NCBI GenBank assembly: GCA_910584585.1
Contig: CAJUBP010000020.1
Coordinates: forward strand, 3,979-67,978
Direction: 5' to 3'
Origin: an uncultured Lachnospiraceae bacterium
Lineage (GTDB): Bacteria; Bacillota; Clostridia; Lachnospirales; Lachnospiraceae
Length of the DNA stretch: 64,000 nt
The position numbers were made by a program, and so were the translations under genes. The notes below the pieces were generated by a model that was not told the DNA's origin, made no database searches, and saw only the letters and a list, made by a program, of their open reading frames with translations. Below, piece by piece: positions 26,447 through 35,398 of the stretch. Each line of letters starts with the position of its first letter. Positions within the stretch are counted from its first letter, which is position 1.

Positions 26447-28795
26447 ATGAAGAAAAAAACAGCATATGCCTTGACGGTTCTGCTGTTGGCAATGCTGCCG
26501 CTGTTTTGCGCAGCATGCGCCCGGAAAAAGGACCCAGGGCGAAATTTAGAAAATCAAAAACAACAGGAAGGGGAAGCGTCTTCCCAGGCCGGGCAGGAGA
26601 TTGCAAAAGGCAGATACCGGGAAGAGGCGGTTTCTCTTCCGGTGGTTTTGGAGACGATCTTTGATGTGTCCAGAGAGGGGAAAACGGTGCGGCTGCTGGG
26701 TGAAAATGAGCCGGGCAGCTTCTGCTGCTGTGAAAGTAAAGATTCCGGCGCGAACTGGCAGAAAACAGATTTTCCCATGGACTGGCTGCCAGAGCGTTAC
26801 CGTGTGGTTTCGGCATGTTTTGCGCCGGAGGGAGATGTGATTGTCTCTGCCGGAAAAATGTCGGAGGATGTTACGGATATGCAGCATGCCGTGGGAGCTT
26901 ACGTTTACTTTAGAATCAGCGGTATTGGGAAGGAGTTCAGGGCTGAAAGCCTGTCTCTGGCGCTGCCTGAACCGGAGGGAGATTATTCGGACACGGGATA
27001 TGGCTTGTCAGAGCTTTGCGCGTCCAAAGAAGGAAAAATCTTCGGGCTTCTGAAAGTAAAACAGCCGGGGGAAAGGTTAGACGGGGAAGGGACAATGATG
27101 TCCTCCCAGGCGTGCTGTTTTTCGCCGGAAGGGGGAGAAGCCCTGTGGCGCCGGGAAGTCAGAGCGGGAACGATTGCTCTGTCCGGAGGAAGAGTCTATC
27201 TGGGAGGATTTGACGGAGGCGTCCGGGCATTGGACGCGGAATCAGGAAAAGAGCTGGAGGATATCGAGATTCCTCTGGAGGTTCGTCTGGAACAGGCCGA
27301 TTTCAAGGATGGGCAGGACAGGATATTTTACTGTGACAAAACAGGGATTTACGGGACAGATTTCGGGCTGGGATTCCGGGAACTTCTGGTGGACGGAAAA
27401 CGGAGTCAATTCGGCAGTGAGATCGATTACGCAGTTCAGGAACTTTACTGTGTCAGCGAACATGTATTTTTGGTGTTTGTGGAAAATACAGCGCTGAAAA
27501 AGGAACTGTTTCGGTATGAATATGACGGCAGTCTGGATACGGAGCCGGAACAGGAATTGTACGTTTATTCTTTAAAAAGCAATGATACGGCAAAAAAACT
27601 GATTTCGGATTTTCAGTCCAGCCATCCTCAGGTATCGGTCAATTATCAGGTGGGGATGGAAGAGGGAACCGGCAAAACGGAATCTGACGCCATCAATCTT
27701 TTAAATACGGAAATTATGGCGGGAAAGGGGCCGGATGTCCTGATTCTGAATAATCTTCCCTGGGAGTCTTACGCCGAACAGGGAATCTTAGAAGAGTTTA
27801 CTGAAGAACTGGCTCAGGAGATGGAACAGGGAGAGTTCTTTGAGAATCTGTTTTTGCCCTTTCAGAAAGAGGGAAAACAGTATGCCGCGCCGGTTTCTTT
27901 TCAGATCCCGATGCTGGTGGGAGACGGCAAAGTTCCCAAGGCAGAGTCCCTGGAAGAATTGTCCGAAGCCATTCAGGATACCGAAGGGACGCCGCCGCTG
28001 TATCGGCCCGCAAAAAGTCTTTTGCGGTATCTGGCAAGTATCTACTGGCAGAGGATTGAGCAGGAAGGGGTGATCTCCAAAGAAGAATTGAAGCGTCTGC
28101 TGGAAGAGACGGAAAAAATCAACAGAGCCATACAGGAAAAGGGGGAGAAGACTATGCTTGAATTTATTTCGGATGAAGCGGAGAATCCTTCCGCAGATGT
28201 CTTTGCCGGGGATATAGGAATGAGCAGTATCCAGGATATCAAATATGGAAATACGGCCATGGCGCTGGGGTATTTGGGCTATTTTCCTGATTTTGTAGAT
28301 ATGCACAATATGGAATTGGCCGGCCATGCCATATCCGGGCCTGTGTTCCGGTCTCTTTTGGCGGGAATCAACAGCAGATCGGAGCGTTTGGATACAGCGA
28401 AGGAATTCCTGAAGTTTGCCTTAAGCGAAGAGGAACAGGGGATATTTGCCGGAAAAAATTTTCTGATTCAGGAATTTCCAGTGAACCGCAAGGCTTACGC
28501 AAAGATGATCCAGAAGCCTTCTTCTGAAGAAATCGAAGAACTGTATGGGAACCGGTATGAGATGTTAGAGCGGATGTTTCAGGTAAGCTTCACCTGGCCG
28601 GACAAGGAAGAGTTTGACAGGCTGGAAGAAACGATTGAGGCGCTGTCAGTGCCGGCCATGGAGGATTCTGTGGTGATAAGAACGGTGACGGAACATGGCA
28701 TGAAGTATCTGTCCGGTGAAAAAGAGCTGGACGGGGCGGTGAATGAAATGGCGCGGGTTCTGGAACTGTATTTTGCGGAAAAAGGAAAGCAGTGA
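26447..28795 (+). CDS. Large solute-binding lipoprotein of an ABC importer
   Basis: 782 residues. A lipoprotein signal peptide ends in the lipobox region FCAAC with cysteine 24. Residues 30-370 are a beta-rich region with repeated short motifs (GGRVYLGGFDGGVRALDAESGKELED and similar) that resembles a WD/PQQ-type propeller. From about 375 a family 1-type extracellular solute-binding domain follows (LYVYSLKSNDTAKKLISDFQSSHPQVSVNYQVG ... ADVFAGDIGMSS). This is about twice the usual length of a sugar-binding lipoprotein. Two permeases follow in the operon but no ATPase, so a shared ATPase must serve them. The ligand is unknown. Confidence 0.82.
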   Translation: MKKKTAYALTVLLLAMLPLFCAACARKKDPGRNLENQKQQEGEASSQAGQEIAKGRYREEAVSLPVVLETIFDVSREGKTVRLLGENEPGSFCCCESKDSGANWQKTDFPMDWLPERYRVVSACFAPEGDVIVSAGKMSEDVTDMQHAVGAYVYFRISGIGKEFRAESLSLALPEPEGDYSDTGYGLSELCASKEGKIFGLLKVKQPGERLDGEGTMMSSQACCFSPEGGEALWRREVRAGTIALSGGRVYLGGFDGGVRALDAESGKELEDIEIPLEVRLEQADFKDGQDRIFYCDKTGIYGTDFGLGFRELLVDGKRSQFGSEIDYAVQELYCVSEHVFLVFVENTALKKELFRYEYDGSLDTEPEQELYVYSLKSNDTAKKLISDFQSSHPQVSVNYQVGMEEGTGKTESDAINLLNTEIMAGKGPDVLILNNLPWESYAEQGILEEFTEELAQEMEQGEFFENLFLPFQKEGKQYAAPVSFQIPMLVGDGKVPKAESLEELSEAIQDTEGTPPLYRPAKSLLRYLASIYWQRIEQEGVISKEELKRLLEETEKINRAIQEKGEKTMLEFISDEAENPSADVFAGDIGMSSIQDIKYGNTAMALGYLGYFPDFVDMHNMELAGHAISGPVFRSLLAGINSRSERLDTAKEFLKFALSEEEQGIFAGKNFLIQEFPVNRKAYAKMIQKPSSEEIEELYGNRYEMLERMFQVSFTWPDKEEFDRLEETIEALSVPAMEDSVVIRTVTEHGMKYLSGEKELDGAVNEMARVLELYFAEKGKQ

Positions 28796-28835
28796 CGGGC
28801 GTCTTTGCATAGTTTCAAATATAAGGAGACAAGAT

Positions 28836-29831
28836 TTGAAGAATGGAAATGACAGGCGCAAGCCTGCCGGATGGCCGAAGCATTTGCGGTTTTTGTCAAA
28901 AGGGGCCGGGGCTGCCGGCAGACCCTCTGGCTCATGGGTATATCTTCTTTTTCTGGGGCCAAGCCTGCTGGGAGTCTCAGTTTTTACACTGATTCCCTTT
29001 CTCGATGTCATCCGCCGCTCCTTTGTGGATGTATCCAAAGAGAGATTTTGCGGGTTTAAAAATTATCAGGCGGTGTGTTCTAATCAGGCCTTTCGCCTGG
29101 CCCTGGGGAATACCGGGAAATTTCTGGCAGTATGCGTGCCGCTGCTGCTGGCTCTGTCACTGCTGCTGGCAAATCTGGCGTATTTCGGAGGAAGAAAAGC
29201 AAAATTGTATGAGCCCAGGCATTTGCCGGACAAACCCAAGCTATTTCGGAAAGGGAGAGCGTTGGGAGCCCGGGCATATCAGAAAGTAAGCCTTTTGCCC
29301 ATGGCAATTCCGGCGGCCTGCCTGGCCTTTGTCTGGAAAATGATATTTCACAGATACGGCTTGCTGAACAGCTGGCTGGGCACATCGGCGGACTGGCTGA
29401 ATTCGCCCCGGGCATTTGGAGTGCTGACAGCTAGTTTTCTGTGGAAAAATACGGGGTATTACGCGGCGCTTTGGCTGACCGGTCTTGGACAGATTCCAAA
29501 CAGCCTCTACGAAGCGGCGTCGCTGGACGGAGCGGGGCCATTGGCGAGATTTTGGTACGTGACTTTGCCGGGGCTAAAGCCGATGGCTGCGGCAGCTTTT
29601 ATTCTGGCGCTGACAGGAGCCTTGAAATCTTACCGGGAGGCATGGCTGCTGGCAGGGGAATATCCGGACGCAAGCATTTATATGATCCAGCATCTGTTTC
29701 ACAACTGGTTTCGGGATATGTCCCTGGAGAAAATGGCGGCAGGCGCAGTGATTCTGGTGTGTATTTTTACTGCGCTGGCATATCCGTTTCGGAAGAAAGG
29801 CGGTGGAAATCCTGATACTTGGCAATTTTAG
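28836..29831 (+). CDS. ABC transporter permease, MalF-like
   Basis: A TTG start at 28836 is chosen because AAGGAG lies eight bases upstream; the open frame before it overlaps the lipoprotein gene. The 331 residues contain six membrane segments and the permease EAA loop NSLYEAASLDGAGPLARFWYVTLPGLKP, which contacts the ATPase. The N-terminal YLLFLGPSLLGVSVFTLIPFLDVIRRSFVD block is typical of sugar permeases. An extended cytoplasmic loop (GGRKAKLYEPRHLPDKPKLFRKGRA) after the second span is unusual. It probably forms a heterodimer with the next gene product. Confidence 0.85.
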   Translation: MKNGNDRRKPAGWPKHLRFLSKGAGAAGRPSGSWVYLLFLGPSLLGVSVFTLIPFLDVIRRSFVDVSKERFCGFKNYQAVCSNQAFRLALGNTGKFLAVCVPLLLALSLLLANLAYFGGRKAKLYEPRHLPDKPKLFRKGRALGARAYQKVSLLPMAIPAACLAFVWKMIFHRYGLLNSWLGTSADWLNSPRAFGVLTASFLWKNTGYYAALWLTGLGQIPNSLYEAASLDGAGPLARFWYVTLPGLKPMAAAAFILALTGALKSYREAWLLAGEYPDASIYMIQHLFHNWFRDMSLEKMAAGAVILVCIFTALAYPFRKKGGGNPDTWQF

Positions 29832-30726
29832 AAAGAAAGCCGAAGCCGGGAAACTTCTGATTCAGGGGCGGCGGGCGGCAGACTGCATGATTAAAATAAT
29901 CGGAGTGGTTCTGTTATTTTTGGCGGCGGCACTCTCCTGCCTTCCAGTGTTTTTTCTGGCGGTGATGGCCTTTACCGGGGAACAGGAGCTTTCGGCGAAT
30001 CTGCAGGGGGGTCTGACGGGGCAGGGGAGGACTGTATTTGCGCTGTTTCCCATGTTCCCCACACTCCGGGGAGTGGTGGAGCTATTGCTTGATACGCCGG
30101 AATTCTATGTGGTGTTCTGGAATTCGGTAAAAATCACAGCCGCAATTCTGGCAGGGCAGCTTGCGGCGGCAGCGCCGGCGGCCTGGGCCTTTTCCAGGTG
30201 GCGCGGAAAAATCAGCAGCCTGCTGTTTTATATTTATACGGTATTAATGCTGCTGCCCTTTCAGGTTACAATGCTGCCAAGTTATCTCGTCATTGACCGG
30301 CTGGGAATTATGGATACCCATGAGGCCGTGATATTTCCGGCAGTTTTTGCGACGTTTCCGGTGTTTTTGATGTACCGCAGTTTTCTCGCAGTACCGGAGG
30401 AAGTCTACGAGGCCTTTTCCCTGGACGGTGGGAATCAGTTTCAGGCATTTTACCATATCGGCGTACCGCTTGCGATGCCTGGAATAAAATCAGCGGCGCT
30501 TCTTAGTATGATAGAATGCTGGAATATGGTGGAACAGCCTTTGATTTTTTTGAAAACGCCGTCTCTCTGGCCTTTTTCCATCTATCTTCCAGAAATCGGA
30601 GATGAGAATCTTCCCTATATTTTTGCGTTTTCGCTGACGGCTCTGATTCCCATGGCACTCGTGGCTGCTCAGAGCGGGGAAGAGATCAGCAGAGGGATTG
30701 GAAGGATGGCGGCAGTAAAGGAGTGA
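29803..30726 (+). CDS. ABC transporter permease, MalG-like
   Basis: A GTG start at 29803, with GGAAGAAAGG just before it, overlaps the previous gene by 29 bases; an ATG at 29887 is an alternative with no ribosome site. The 307 residues have six membrane segments and the EAA loop EEVYEAFSLDGGNQFQAFYHIGVPLAMPG. The MalG-type opening (LLFLAAALSCLPVFFLAVMAFTG) follows an N-terminal basic stretch. It completes the permease pair for the lipoprotein at 26447; the following gene, an adaptor-like protein, begins nine bases later. Confidence 0.85.
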   Translation: MEILILGNFRKKAEAGKLLIQGRRAADCMIKIIGVVLLFLAAALSCLPVFFLAVMAFTGEQELSANLQGGLTGQGRTVFALFPMFPTLRGVVELLLDTPEFYVVFWNSVKITAAILAGQLAAAAPAAWAFSRWRGKISSLLFYIYTVLMLLPFQVTMLPSYLVIDRLGIMDTHEAVIFPAVFATFPVFLMYRSFLAVPEEVYEAFSLDGGNQFQAFYHIGVPLAMPGIKSAALLSMIECWNMVEQPLIFLKTPSLWPFSIYLPEIGDENLPYIFAFSLTALIPMALVAAQSGEEISRGIGRMAAVKE

Positions 30727-30735
30727 AATATTCTG

Positions 30736-32262
30736 ATGGAGGGAAAATATAAGAATGTTCGAGCCTTATCATTATTTCTGGCAGGAATGGCTCTTATGAC
30801 GATGGCGTCCCGGGCGGCGGATCATTTCTTCATTCCACGGGTGTCGGTGGTTTTCCCGGAAGAGAGAAAACTGGAATATCACGCGGAAATTCCGGGACAG
30901 GTAGAGGCAGAGAAGGAACAGGCCGTCTATTGCAGGGAAAATCTTCGGGCGGCTTATGTTCCGGTCCGGGAGGGGGATTTGGTGCAAAAAGGGGATCTGC
31001 TGTTCGCGGTGGATTTGGACAGCCTGAACCTGCAGATACAGGAGTTGGAAGAGGAGATCAGGAAACTGAACCTGCAGATAGAAGATCAGAAACTGGCGTA
31101 TGAGCAGCAGGAAGAACAGCAGAACCGGGAATATCAGAGGGCCAAAGAGGATTATCATGCCGCCGTGACAAGGACCCAGAGCCAGGTGAATCAGGCAAAG
31201 TTGGAATTGGAGCAGGCCAAGGAAGCCCTCCTTGCCCATGAGAACGCAAAACCGGAGGAAAGCGGGCAGAGAAAAGAAAGGGAAAAGACATCTGACCAGA
31301 CAGAAGAGAATCCTGCGGAGACAGAAAAATATCAGACGGCACAGAAAGAGCAGCCGGAAAAATGGAATCAGCGGTGGGAAGAAGAGCTTTGGGCAGAATG
31401 GAATCAGAAGCAGGAAGAGTCCTCGGAAGAATGGAATCAACAGCAGGAAGATCCTTTGGAGACATGGAACCAGAAACAGGAGGAACTTTCCCGGCAGTAT
31501 CAGGAGAAAAAGAAAGCATATGAAGAGTTTTCAGCCGCTGGGGAGGAAGCGGTTCGGACAGCCGAAAGGCAGCTGGAAGACGCAGGAGAAAAGAAAGTTC
31601 AGGATCATTCCATCGATTTGCTGAAAATAGAAAAACAGAAACTGGAAGATTCCCTGGAGAATTACAGAGAGCTGAGCCGGGAAGAAGGAAAAATTTACGC
31701 TGAGACAGATGGACAGGTGAAGACTTTAACTATTTCTGCAGGAAGCGTTACCGGAAGTGAGCCGATCATGATTCTGGAAGATTTCAGCCAGCCTTTCCGG
31801 TTTGAAGGAAATGTGGAAGAGGCGGCGGATCTGTGTATAACGGAAGGAATGGAAGGCGTTCTGACGATGGATAAGGGCAGAACAGAAATAAAAGGAGTGC
31901 GGATCTCATCCGCAGTGACAGAAGAAGGGAACTGCCGCGTGACTGCGCTTTTGGATTCTGTTTGGCCAGACGGAAGCAAAGACGCTTTCTTAAGCGTCGC
32001 AAAGGAAAGCCAGTGGTATGAGACAACGGTTCCGCTGTCTGCGCTGCATCAGGGGGAAAAGGAAAATTATGTCATCCGGATACAGGAGAAAGAAACGATT
32101 CTTGGCATAGGATATGCCGCGGAGTATGTGCCGGTAACGGTTTTGGAAAAAAATGCGGAGTACGCAGCTGTGGAAGGGGGACTTTCCAAAGAAGACAGAA
32201 TCGCTGCCGATTCTGACAGAAGCATAAGGGAGGGGGAAAGGATACGGATTGTGAAAGAATAG
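30736..32262 (+). CDS. HlyD-like membrane fusion (adaptor) protein with Trp-rich repeats
   Basis: 508 residues: one membrane anchor (about 8-28), a first half-lipoyl segment (YVPVREGDLVQKGDLLFAVD), a long coiled coil (about 95-180), a hydrophilic insert with repeated WNQ(K/Q)QEE units (about 200-260), more coiled coil, the second half-lipoyl segment (GKIYAETDGQVKTLTISAGSV) and a beta-barrel part. This is the plan of periplasmic adaptor proteins used in export. Finding it in an operon with a sugar-type ABC importer is unusual. The repeats make the insert look like an elastic spacer. The next gene is a small membrane protein 11 bases away. Confidence 0.75.
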   Translation: MEGKYKNVRALSLFLAGMALMTMASRAADHFFIPRVSVVFPEERKLEYHAEIPGQVEAEKEQAVYCRENLRAAYVPVREGDLVQKGDLLFAVDLDSLNLQIQELEEEIRKLNLQIEDQKLAYEQQEEQQNREYQRAKEDYHAAVTRTQSQVNQAKLELEQAKEALLAHENAKPEESGQRKEREKTSDQTEENPAETEKYQTAQKEQPEKWNQRWEEELWAEWNQKQEESSEEWNQQQEDPLETWNQKQEELSRQYQEKKKAYEEFSAAGEEAVRTAERQLEDAGEKKVQDHSIDLLKIEKQKLEDSLENYRELSREEGKIYAETDGQVKTLTISAGSVTGSEPIMILEDFSQPFRFEGNVEEAADLCITEGMEGVLTMDKGRTEIKGVRISSAVTEEGNCRVTALLDSVWPDGSKDAFLSVAKESQWYETTVPLSALHQGEKENYVIRIQEKETILGIGYAAEYVPVTVLEKNAEYAAVEGGLSKEDRIAADSDRSIREGERIRIVKE

Positions 32263-32273
32263 ATCAGGGAAAA

Positions 32274-32996
32274 ATGTGGGGAAAAATGATAAGGATTCTG
32301 GCGGGAATGTTCCTTGTATGCAGCCTTACCAGTTTTTTTCGGTATTTTAAGCAGTTAAAAATGATGCCGGAAAATTTCGCCTTTCTTTATCAGGAGCCGA
32401 TTTCAGCGGAAGCGATAGAAGAAGAGTGCCGCAGGCAGCGGGTATTGTGTAAGATTCCGGAGACGGGCAGAGAAATGGAAGAGCCGGGAATGAAACAGGA
32501 AAAATTCCAGGCAGTGCTGGTTTACGGCATGGAAGCTCTGGATGCTCAGAGGGTGGAAACTATCTTTTCTGACAGCGATGAAAAAATTGACGTAAACCTG
32601 CTGAAATGGCTGTCCGCGTCTGCAGCCTGCGCCTGTTTTCTGGGGCTGCTGCTGTCGGTGTTCTGCTGTTATGAGAAGCAGGGCTGCGCAAAATGGGTGT
32701 ATGGAGTAACAGTTCTGGTTTGGGTATTCTGCATAAAATGCTGTATTCTTGAAGGACTGCCGGAATTTCCGGTGTGGTCACTGCCTGGAAGCTGGTCGGA
32801 TTTTGAAGGATGGGGAGAATTTGCAAAAGAGACGGGAGAGCAAATTTCCTGTATGATTCGTTTCTGGGATGATACAGCGGTTTTAAAATATTGGGAATGT
32901 GTCTTGAAAGGCGGGGGATGCCTGCTGGCGTCGTTGGCAGTGCTGAGGGCGGAATTGAGGAAAATAATGGAAGAAAATTTTCAGCGATACACTTGA
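32274..32996 (+). CDS. Membrane protein of unknown function, operon with the adaptor
   Basis: 240 residues, not recognised. Hydrophobic segments are at about 7-22, 108-130, 137-157 and weakly near 210-228. The region between the first two spans is a soluble domain of about 85 residues with an acidic stretch (EAIEEECRRQRVLCKIPETGREMEEPG) and a FSDSDEKIDVN motif. The two-part layout, one span then an extracytoplasmic domain then a cluster of spans, recalls permease-like proteins such as the MacB/FtsX type, but the similarity is only in layout. Cysteines are frequent in the spans. Position after the adaptor gene suggests they work together. Confidence 0.6.
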   Translation: MWGKMIRILAGMFLVCSLTSFFRYFKQLKMMPENFAFLYQEPISAEAIEEECRRQRVLCKIPETGREMEEPGMKQEKFQAVLVYGMEALDAQRVETIFSDSDEKIDVNLLKWLSASAACACFLGLLLSVFCCYEKQGCAKWVYGVTVLVWVFCIKCCILEGLPEFPVWSLPGSWSDFEGWGEFAKETGEQISCMIRFWDDTAVLKYWECVLKGGGCLLASLAVLRAELRKIMEENFQRYT

Positions 32997-33106
32997 AAAA
33001 GACCGCCCGCTATGTTACATTGGGAAAAAGAATAAATTCCCATAAGGGGCGAAGCGGATAGTGGAATGAAGAACCATCTTGACACAGAGTATCAGGATGG
33101 TTTTTG
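32993..33106 (+). promoter_or_regulatory. Promoter, leader and hairpin before the surface protein gene
   Basis: TTGAAA (32993-32998), 17 bases and TACATT (33016-33021) form a plausible promoter at the end of the previous gene. Downstream, GGGAA and TTCCC (33022-33042) can pair, and AACCATC (33072-33078) pairs with GATGGTT (33096-33102), followed by TTTG, a weak terminator-like hairpin that ends 22 bases before the surface-protein start. It may be the terminator of the upstream operon or an attenuator. Confidence 0.45.
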
Positions 33107-33128
33107 TATCCGTATAAGGAGAAAGTGA

Positions 33129-35291
33129 ATGAGAAAAGGAATCAGAAGAAAGATATGTTTGTTAGCGGCGGCAGCAGTAGTTACAGCGGGGCTGTGGGTT
33201 CCGGTGCCTGTTCTGGGCGCAGATGCAGGCATAACGGTTACGACCCGTGAAGAGTTTATGGAAGCTTTGAAACAGCCGGGCAGCCATATTATGGTACAGG
33301 GGCTTATTACCATTGGAAAAGAAACCGATACGGATCAGCGGATGCTCCCGGTAAAGATTCCGGCCGGAACAACTATCGAAGGAACTGCCGGAAGCAATTT
33401 AAACTGCAGGTCGCCGGTTCAATTGGAAGGGGACAATGTTGTTTTCAGGAATATAAAATTGACCTTTGAATCCTCGAACGCTCTGGGCAGTGTTCCACAT
33501 CGGGAAATTTTTCTGGCGGGCCACAGTCTGACGATGGATAATGTGCGGACATATCTGGAAGGGGGAGCCGATGCAATCGGTGGATTCGGCGGGACGGAAA
33601 AAGAACTGCTGCCGATAGTATATGCAGGGGGATATACCGGAACAGTGAACGGGGAGAATGCTTCTTTCACCCTGCAGAATTCCAATGAAGAGACCATGTT
33701 TCAGGGAATTTTTATGGGGCACGGGGCAGGCAGTGACAGAAAATCTCCCTATAAGGGGAACGCGCAGGTGAAATTAGACGGGAAAGCAATCGTTCGTGAG
33801 CCGATTGACTCCAGTGAGAACAGCTGGGCTTCTGTTGAAGTGATCGGCGGCCAGTACGGCACAAAAGCAATCAAATACCATGGAAATGAGAATACAACGC
33901 TGACGCTGCGCCAGGGCATCATGGAAGAGGCGTCTGTGGAAGATATAGGGAATCTTGTGATAGAGAATGGCAGCTGTCTGGGCACAACAACAGGAACTTT
34001 GCAAAATGTCATATTGAAAAATGGCGGCTGCCTGGATCTCACCAAAGCGCCGAATCCGGTGATTGCCGGTAATTTTACAGGCGTTAGCGATTCGTTGGAG
34101 AATCAGGGGCTTCTGGTTCTCAATCAAAATCTGAGCGAGGCATTGCGGATTCAGGGAACAGTTACCGGAATTACAAAGTTTCAGACGTATCATCGCCTGT
34201 TTCCGGGCACATTGCTTCCGGGCAGACAATACATTATAGCCGATCCGGCCAAGGCAGCGCGGGGAAATTTTGTTCTGCCAGAAAAGAATCTTGAAAACGG
34301 CTATCGTCTGAATTACCGGGAAGGAGCCTGGATTCCTTGTTGGGAGGAAGATTATGAAGAACCGTCGGAAGAGGAAAAACCGCCAGTGACGCCGCCAGAG
34401 GAAGAGAAGCCGGAAATAACGCCGCCAGTGATGCCGCCAGAGGAAGAGAAGCCGGAAATAACGCCGCCAGTGACACCGCCAGAGGAAGAGAAGCCGGAAA
34501 TAACACCGCCGGTGACGCCGCCAGGGGAAGAGAAACCGGAAATAACGCCGCCGGCAGTGCCGCCAGAGGAAGAGAAACCGGAAGAAACACCGCCGGCACT
34601 GCCGCCAGAAGAAGAGACACTGCCGGGAAATGGGAAACCGTCAGTAACGCCGGCGGCTCATGTTCACAGATACATTCCGGTATTTGAGAAGGCCACTACG
34701 GAAAAAGACGGCGCCAGAATGAAACGGTGCAGCTGCGGCAAAATCTCAGAGCAGCAAAGCATTTACCGAATTCAGGATGTGAAACTGTTAACGGAGCGGA
34801 TGGTTTACAGCGGAAGGAGCCGGAAACCGGAACTGAAAGTCATTGACAGGACAGGCAAAGTGATAGACAGAAGCCAGTATCAGGTTTCTTATCAGAATAA
34901 TGTCAATGTAGGACAGGGAAAGGCAATCATTCGTTTCAGGGACAATTACAGCGGCAGCCTGGAAAAGAAATTTTTCATTGAACCGGAGCGGACCAGTTTG
35001 ACGGGGCTGAAGGCCAGATCCAAAGGATTCACAGTTAGATGGAAGAAACAGGCTGCTCAGACAGCAGGGTATGAGATTCAGTACTCCGCCAGCAGCCGCT
35101 TTTCAAAAAAGACAACCCGGACAATTACTGTGAAGAACAGGAAAACCACCTCGAAGACGATAGCAAAGCAAAAGCCGGGAAAGAAATATTATGTTAGAAT
35201 CCGCGCTTATCAGCCAGTGAAAATCGAGGGAAGAACAGTCAGGATGTACTCAAAATGGTCGAAAGTGAAATCTGTGAAAACGAAAAAATAA
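33129..35291 (+). CDS. Secreted surface protein: pectate-lyase-like domain, Pro-rich repeats, fibronectin-like domain
   Basis: 720 residues with a signal peptide (1-30, ending VPVLGADA). Residues 35-385 have the repeating short strands of a right-handed beta-helix (ITVTTREEFMEALKQPGSHIMVQGLITI, NVVFRNIKLTFES, LTMDNVRTYLEGGADAIGG), as in pectate-lyase-like adhesins. A 14-residue Pro/Glu repeat (PPEEEKPEITPPVT type) fills about 412-498. A HxH...CSC segment near 520 resembles the short Cys/His modules of the Big2 proteins at 44350 and 49311. The C-terminus is a fibronectin type III-like domain with many lysines. No sortase motif is present, so retention would be by wall binding or by charge. The role is inferred to be adhesion. 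Confidence 0.75.
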   Translation: MRKGIRRKICLLAAAAVVTAGLWVPVPVLGADAGITVTTREEFMEALKQPGSHIMVQGLITIGKETDTDQRMLPVKIPAGTTIEGTAGSNLNCRSPVQLEGDNVVFRNIKLTFESSNALGSVPHREIFLAGHSLTMDNVRTYLEGGADAIGGFGGTEKELLPIVYAGGYTGTVNGENASFTLQNSNEETMFQGIFMGHGAGSDRKSPYKGNAQVKLDGKAIVREPIDSSENSWASVEVIGGQYGTKAIKYHGNENTTLTLRQGIMEEASVEDIGNLVIENGSCLGTTTGTLQNVILKNGGCLDLTKAPNPVIAGNFTGVSDSLENQGLLVLNQNLSEALRIQGTVTGITKFQTYHRLFPGTLLPGRQYIIADPAKAARGNFVLPEKNLENGYRLNYREGAWIPCWEEDYEEPSEEEKPPVTPPEEEKPEITPPVMPPEEEKPEITPPVTPPEEEKPEITPPVTPPGEEKPEITPPAVPPEEEKPEETPPALPPEEETLPGNGKPSVTPAAHVHRYIPVFEKATTEKDGARMKRCSCGKISEQQSIYRIQDVKLLTERMVYSGRSRKPELKVIDRTGKVIDRSQYQVSYQNNVNVGQGKAIIRFRDNYSGSLEKKFFIEPERTSLTGLKARSKGFTVRWKKQAAQTAGYEIQYSASSRFSKKTTRTITVKNRKTTSKTIAKQKPGKKYYVRIRAYQPVKIEGRTVRMYSKWSKVKSVKTKK
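34366..34620 (+). repeat. 42-bp coding repeats for a Pro/Glu stalk
   Basis: About six copies of a 42-base unit encode 14-residue blocks of the form PPV(T/M)PPEEEKPEIT, with small changes in the last two copies. The unit length is a multiple of three, so gain or loss of copies changes stalk length without a frameshift. Confidence 0.9.
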
Positions 35292-35308
35292 AATGATTTC
35301 CGTAATTC

Positions 35309-35398
35309 GCTGTGGAGCAGGATAACTGCGCGTCCCGCCAAAGGGCAGGGTGCGCAGAAGAACAGTTATAGTTCAAAATCCTGCTCCACAGCTTTTTT
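35309..35398 (+). terminator. Terminator of the surface protein, shared with the end of the regulator gene
   Basis: GCTGTGGAGCAGGAT (35309-35323) pairs perfectly with 35378-35392, followed by TTTTTT. A second stem (AACTG at 35324-35328 with CAGTT at 35362-35366) extends it. The right arm lies inside the last codons of the convergent regulator gene. Confidence 0.85.

Noticed and set aside
34234..34620. Leu/Ala/Pro-repeat ORF on the minus strand
   Set aside because: It is the reverse reading of the Pro/Glu repeat in the surface protein; the frame is open only because of the repeat composition.
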